From the NCBI GenBank assembly GCA_002313895.1, contig DCAW01000098.1:22040-29683 (forward strand): a DNA stretch of 7,644 nt, written 5' to 3'. Shown in pieces: positions 6,969 through 7,644 of the stretch (the stretch's first letter is position 1; the number at the start of each line of letters is the position of its first letter). Source of the stretch: Dehalococcoidia bacterium UBA1123. Lineage in GTDB: Bacteria; Chloroflexota; Dehalococcoidia; Lucifugimonadales; UBA1123. A program made the position numbers and the translations under genes. Under the pieces are notes generated by a model. It was not told where the DNA came from. It did not search any database and saw nothing but the letters and a program-made list of their open reading frames with translations.

Positions 6969-7102
6969 TTATTGTTCATCCTCGGTTGGTTCTATGGGCG
7001 CGATTAACTCGCCTTGGTCTCTCCGTGTGTTAACTAATGTTTTGCCACAACTGGACGTCGATGTTCGCCATCAAACTCAAACCTCTAAGGCTTAAAATTT
7101 CC
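6969..7102 (-). other. Spacer between T-box terminator and trpS, with a possible 13-codon leader ORF
   Basis: About 130 bases separate the terminator from trpS. The stretch contains a small open frame on the minus strand, ATG at 7069-7071 to TAA at 7030-7032, which would encode MANIDVQLWQNIS. An AGAGG motif sits about 10 bases upstream, in a reasonable Shine-Dalgarno position. The peptide has a single Trp at codon 9. No second terminator hairpin with a T-run was seen in the spacer, so classical leader-peptide attenuation is not supported. The frame may be chance. A GAGG motif about 11 bases before the trpS ATG is the likely trpS ribosome site. Confidence 0.25.
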
Positions 7103-7133
7103 AAATAAAAAACCCGTCCCACAAGGGACGGGT
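7103..7133 (-). terminator. Intrinsic terminator of the T-box leader
   Basis: On the minus strand ACCCGTCCC (7125-7133) and GGGACGGGT (7112-7120) form a 9-bp stem closed by a TTGT loop. A run of T follows (7107-7112), interrupted by one A and continuing as TTT. The 5' arm contains the CCGTCCC needed for the antiterminator helix, so the two structures exclude each other. This is the conditional off switch of the leader. Confidence 0.95.
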
Positions 7134-7414
7134 CAAACCGTGGTGCCACCCTAACTCGCCATAAGAAGTCGATTCAACTCAACAACACATGGCCTTTGTT
7201 CAGGCATGGACAAAACGATTATTTGCCGATGCCCTGGGTTTCGATAACGGTACCCTCTCCGGTCAGTCCTACTAATTCCTGGATCAGGAATGTTCAGGTG
7301 ACGGCTCCCAGGTCCATTCTGCCGCTTCGGTAAGCGCCGGCTCTCACCTTACCCGGCTCTCTGAGCTTCCGATGGAGGCGTACTAGTCCTGTTCACAGCC
7401 TTTGTTCTTTACTT
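7103..7414 (-). promoter_or_regulatory. T-box leader (tRNA-Trp-sensing riboswitch) upstream of trpS-trp operon
   Basis: This is a full-length T-box leader of about 310 bases. Stem I includes GTGA and CAGG near its 5' base, which pair with TCAC and CCTG on the 3' side. It also has a distal hairpin in the AGAGAGCCGG...GGTGAGAGCCGG region. The specifier loop has AGTA on the 5' side and GAA-TGG-A on the 3' side, putting the specifier codon UGG (Trp) at 7314-7316. A 7-bp hairpin (7275-7291, ATTCCTG/CAGGAAT) lies in the Stem II region, and a Stem III-like hairpin in 7188-7208. The T-box sequence AGGGTGGCACCACGG is at 7138-7152. In the antiterminator, AGGG (7149-7152) pairs with CCCT (7124-7127) and ACGG (7138-7141) with CCGT (7128-7131), leaving a TGGCACC bulge. 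The UGGC (7145-7148) would pair with GCCA, the tRNA-Trp discriminator G plus CCA end. Uncharged tRNA-Trp would therefore stabilise the antiterminator and allow transcription of the downstream genes. Confidence 0.95.
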
Positions 7415-7420
7415 GCATTT

Positions 7421-7450
7421 AGTATATGGACGCGTTCCGCTTTATGTCAA
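7421..7450 (-). promoter_or_regulatory. Sigma-70-type promoter for the T-box/trp operon
   Basis: On the minus strand a perfect -35 hexamer TTGACA (7445-7450) is followed after 18 bases by TATACT (7421-7426), one mismatch from the -10 consensus. Transcription would start near 7414-7416, just before Stem I of the T-box leader. The promoter lies between the tautomerase stop and the leader, so it can serve the whole trpS-trpF operon. The hexamers are seen directly; promoter activity is inferred. Confidence 0.85.
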
Positions 7451-7464
7451 GAATGTCTCTGAGC

Positions 7465-7644
7465 TTAAACGTCGGAAGCTAATATTCCACTCTGAGCCCA
7501 GTTGGATTTGTCGACGTCCTCAAAAACAATCAATGTCGCTTCCGGTGTAGTCTTTCCGATTTCCACCATCGCGTCGGTTATCGCTTTAGCCAGCTTTTGC
7601 TTCTGTTCATGCGTGCGGCCGGGCCACATTTCTACTCGGACTAT
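7465..7644 (-). CDS. 4-oxalocrotonate tautomerase family protein (partial, 5' end outside window)
   Basis: The minus strand is open from the window edge to a TAA at 7465-7467, giving 59 residues that begin IVRVEMWPGRTHEQK. This matches the small (about 62-residue) 4-oxalocrotonate tautomerase family. Only the initiator Met and the catalytic Pro1 appear to be cut off by the window edge, because Arg11 of the family aligns with the Arg of PGRT. The central helix (HEQKQKLAKAITDAM) and the second beta strand ending in FEDVDKSNWAQSG also fit; the Trp of SNW corresponds to the aromatic residue near position 50. The position equivalent to Arg39 of the Pseudomonas enzyme looks like Thr/Leu, so the substrate may differ from classic 4-OT. 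The family catalyses proton transfer with Pro1 as base in the cytoplasm. The stop lies 14 bases before the -35 box of the trp promoter, so the gene is probably a separate unit. The family call is secure; the substrate is unknown. Confidence 0.85.
   Translation of the reverse strand: MVRVEMWPGRTHEQKQKLAKAITDAMVEIGKTTPEATLIVFEDVDKSNWAQSGILASDV

Noticed and set aside
6641..6979. ATG at 6977-6979 starting a 112-codon frame overlapping the trpS 5' end
   Set aside because: It is in a different frame from trpS, and its Arg/Ser-rich translation has no family features; TrpRS motifs are all in the frame starting at 6968.
7030..7100. Classical trp leader-peptide attenuator
   Set aside because: The small ORF has one Trp codon only, and no second terminator/antiterminator pair was found before trpS; the T-box explains the control.

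Overview
The window holds a tryptophan gene cluster read entirely on the minus strand, so transcription runs from high to low coordinates. The order is: 3' part of a small tautomerase gene (7465-7644), an intergenic control region with a near-consensus sigma-70-type promoter (7421-7450) and a T-box leader ending in a terminator (7103-7414), then trpS (5907-6968), trpE (4451-5896), trpG (3831-4394), trpD (2787-3800), a HAD-family phosphatase gene (2102-2794), trpC (1318-2115) and trpF (671-1321). After trpF come a gap of about 80 bases and an SRPBCC-domain gene (81-590) interrupted by an in-frame TAG. The first 80 bases hold no gene that can be called with confidence.

How it works together: TrpE and TrpG make anthranilate from chorismate and glutamine. 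TrpD attaches it to PRPP, TrpF isomerises the product, and TrpC closes the indole ring to give indole-3-glycerol phosphate. TrpS charges tRNA-Trp. The leader has a UGG (Trp) specifier codon and a UGGC bulge that matches the G discriminator base and CCA end of tRNA-Trp. It also has mutually exclusive antiterminator and terminator helices. The inference is that uncharged tRNA-Trp switches on both the charging enzyme and the biosynthetic genes. trpB and trpA (tryptophan synthase) do not follow trpF here and must lie elsewhere or be absent. A HAD phosphatase, not a known step of the pathway, overlaps the end of trpD and the start of trpC and looks like an integral part of the operon.

Organism: a bacterium using the standard code, with moderate GC content. 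A T-box governing trpS plus trpEGDCF with separate trpE/trpG and trpD/trpC/trpF genes fits Firmicutes or Chloroflexota. The look of the proteins (TrpC, TrpF with a QLCGDE motif, SRPBCC protein) makes me lean to Chloroflexota (Dehalococcoidia or SAR202-like), but this is an impression from memory, not a computed assignment. No CRISPR, mobile element, tRNA or rRNA gene was seen. The most interesting points are the built-in HAD phosphatase, the T-box that couples trpS to the pathway, a small Trp-containing open frame between the terminator and trpS, the missing trpBA, and the interrupted SRPBCC gene.
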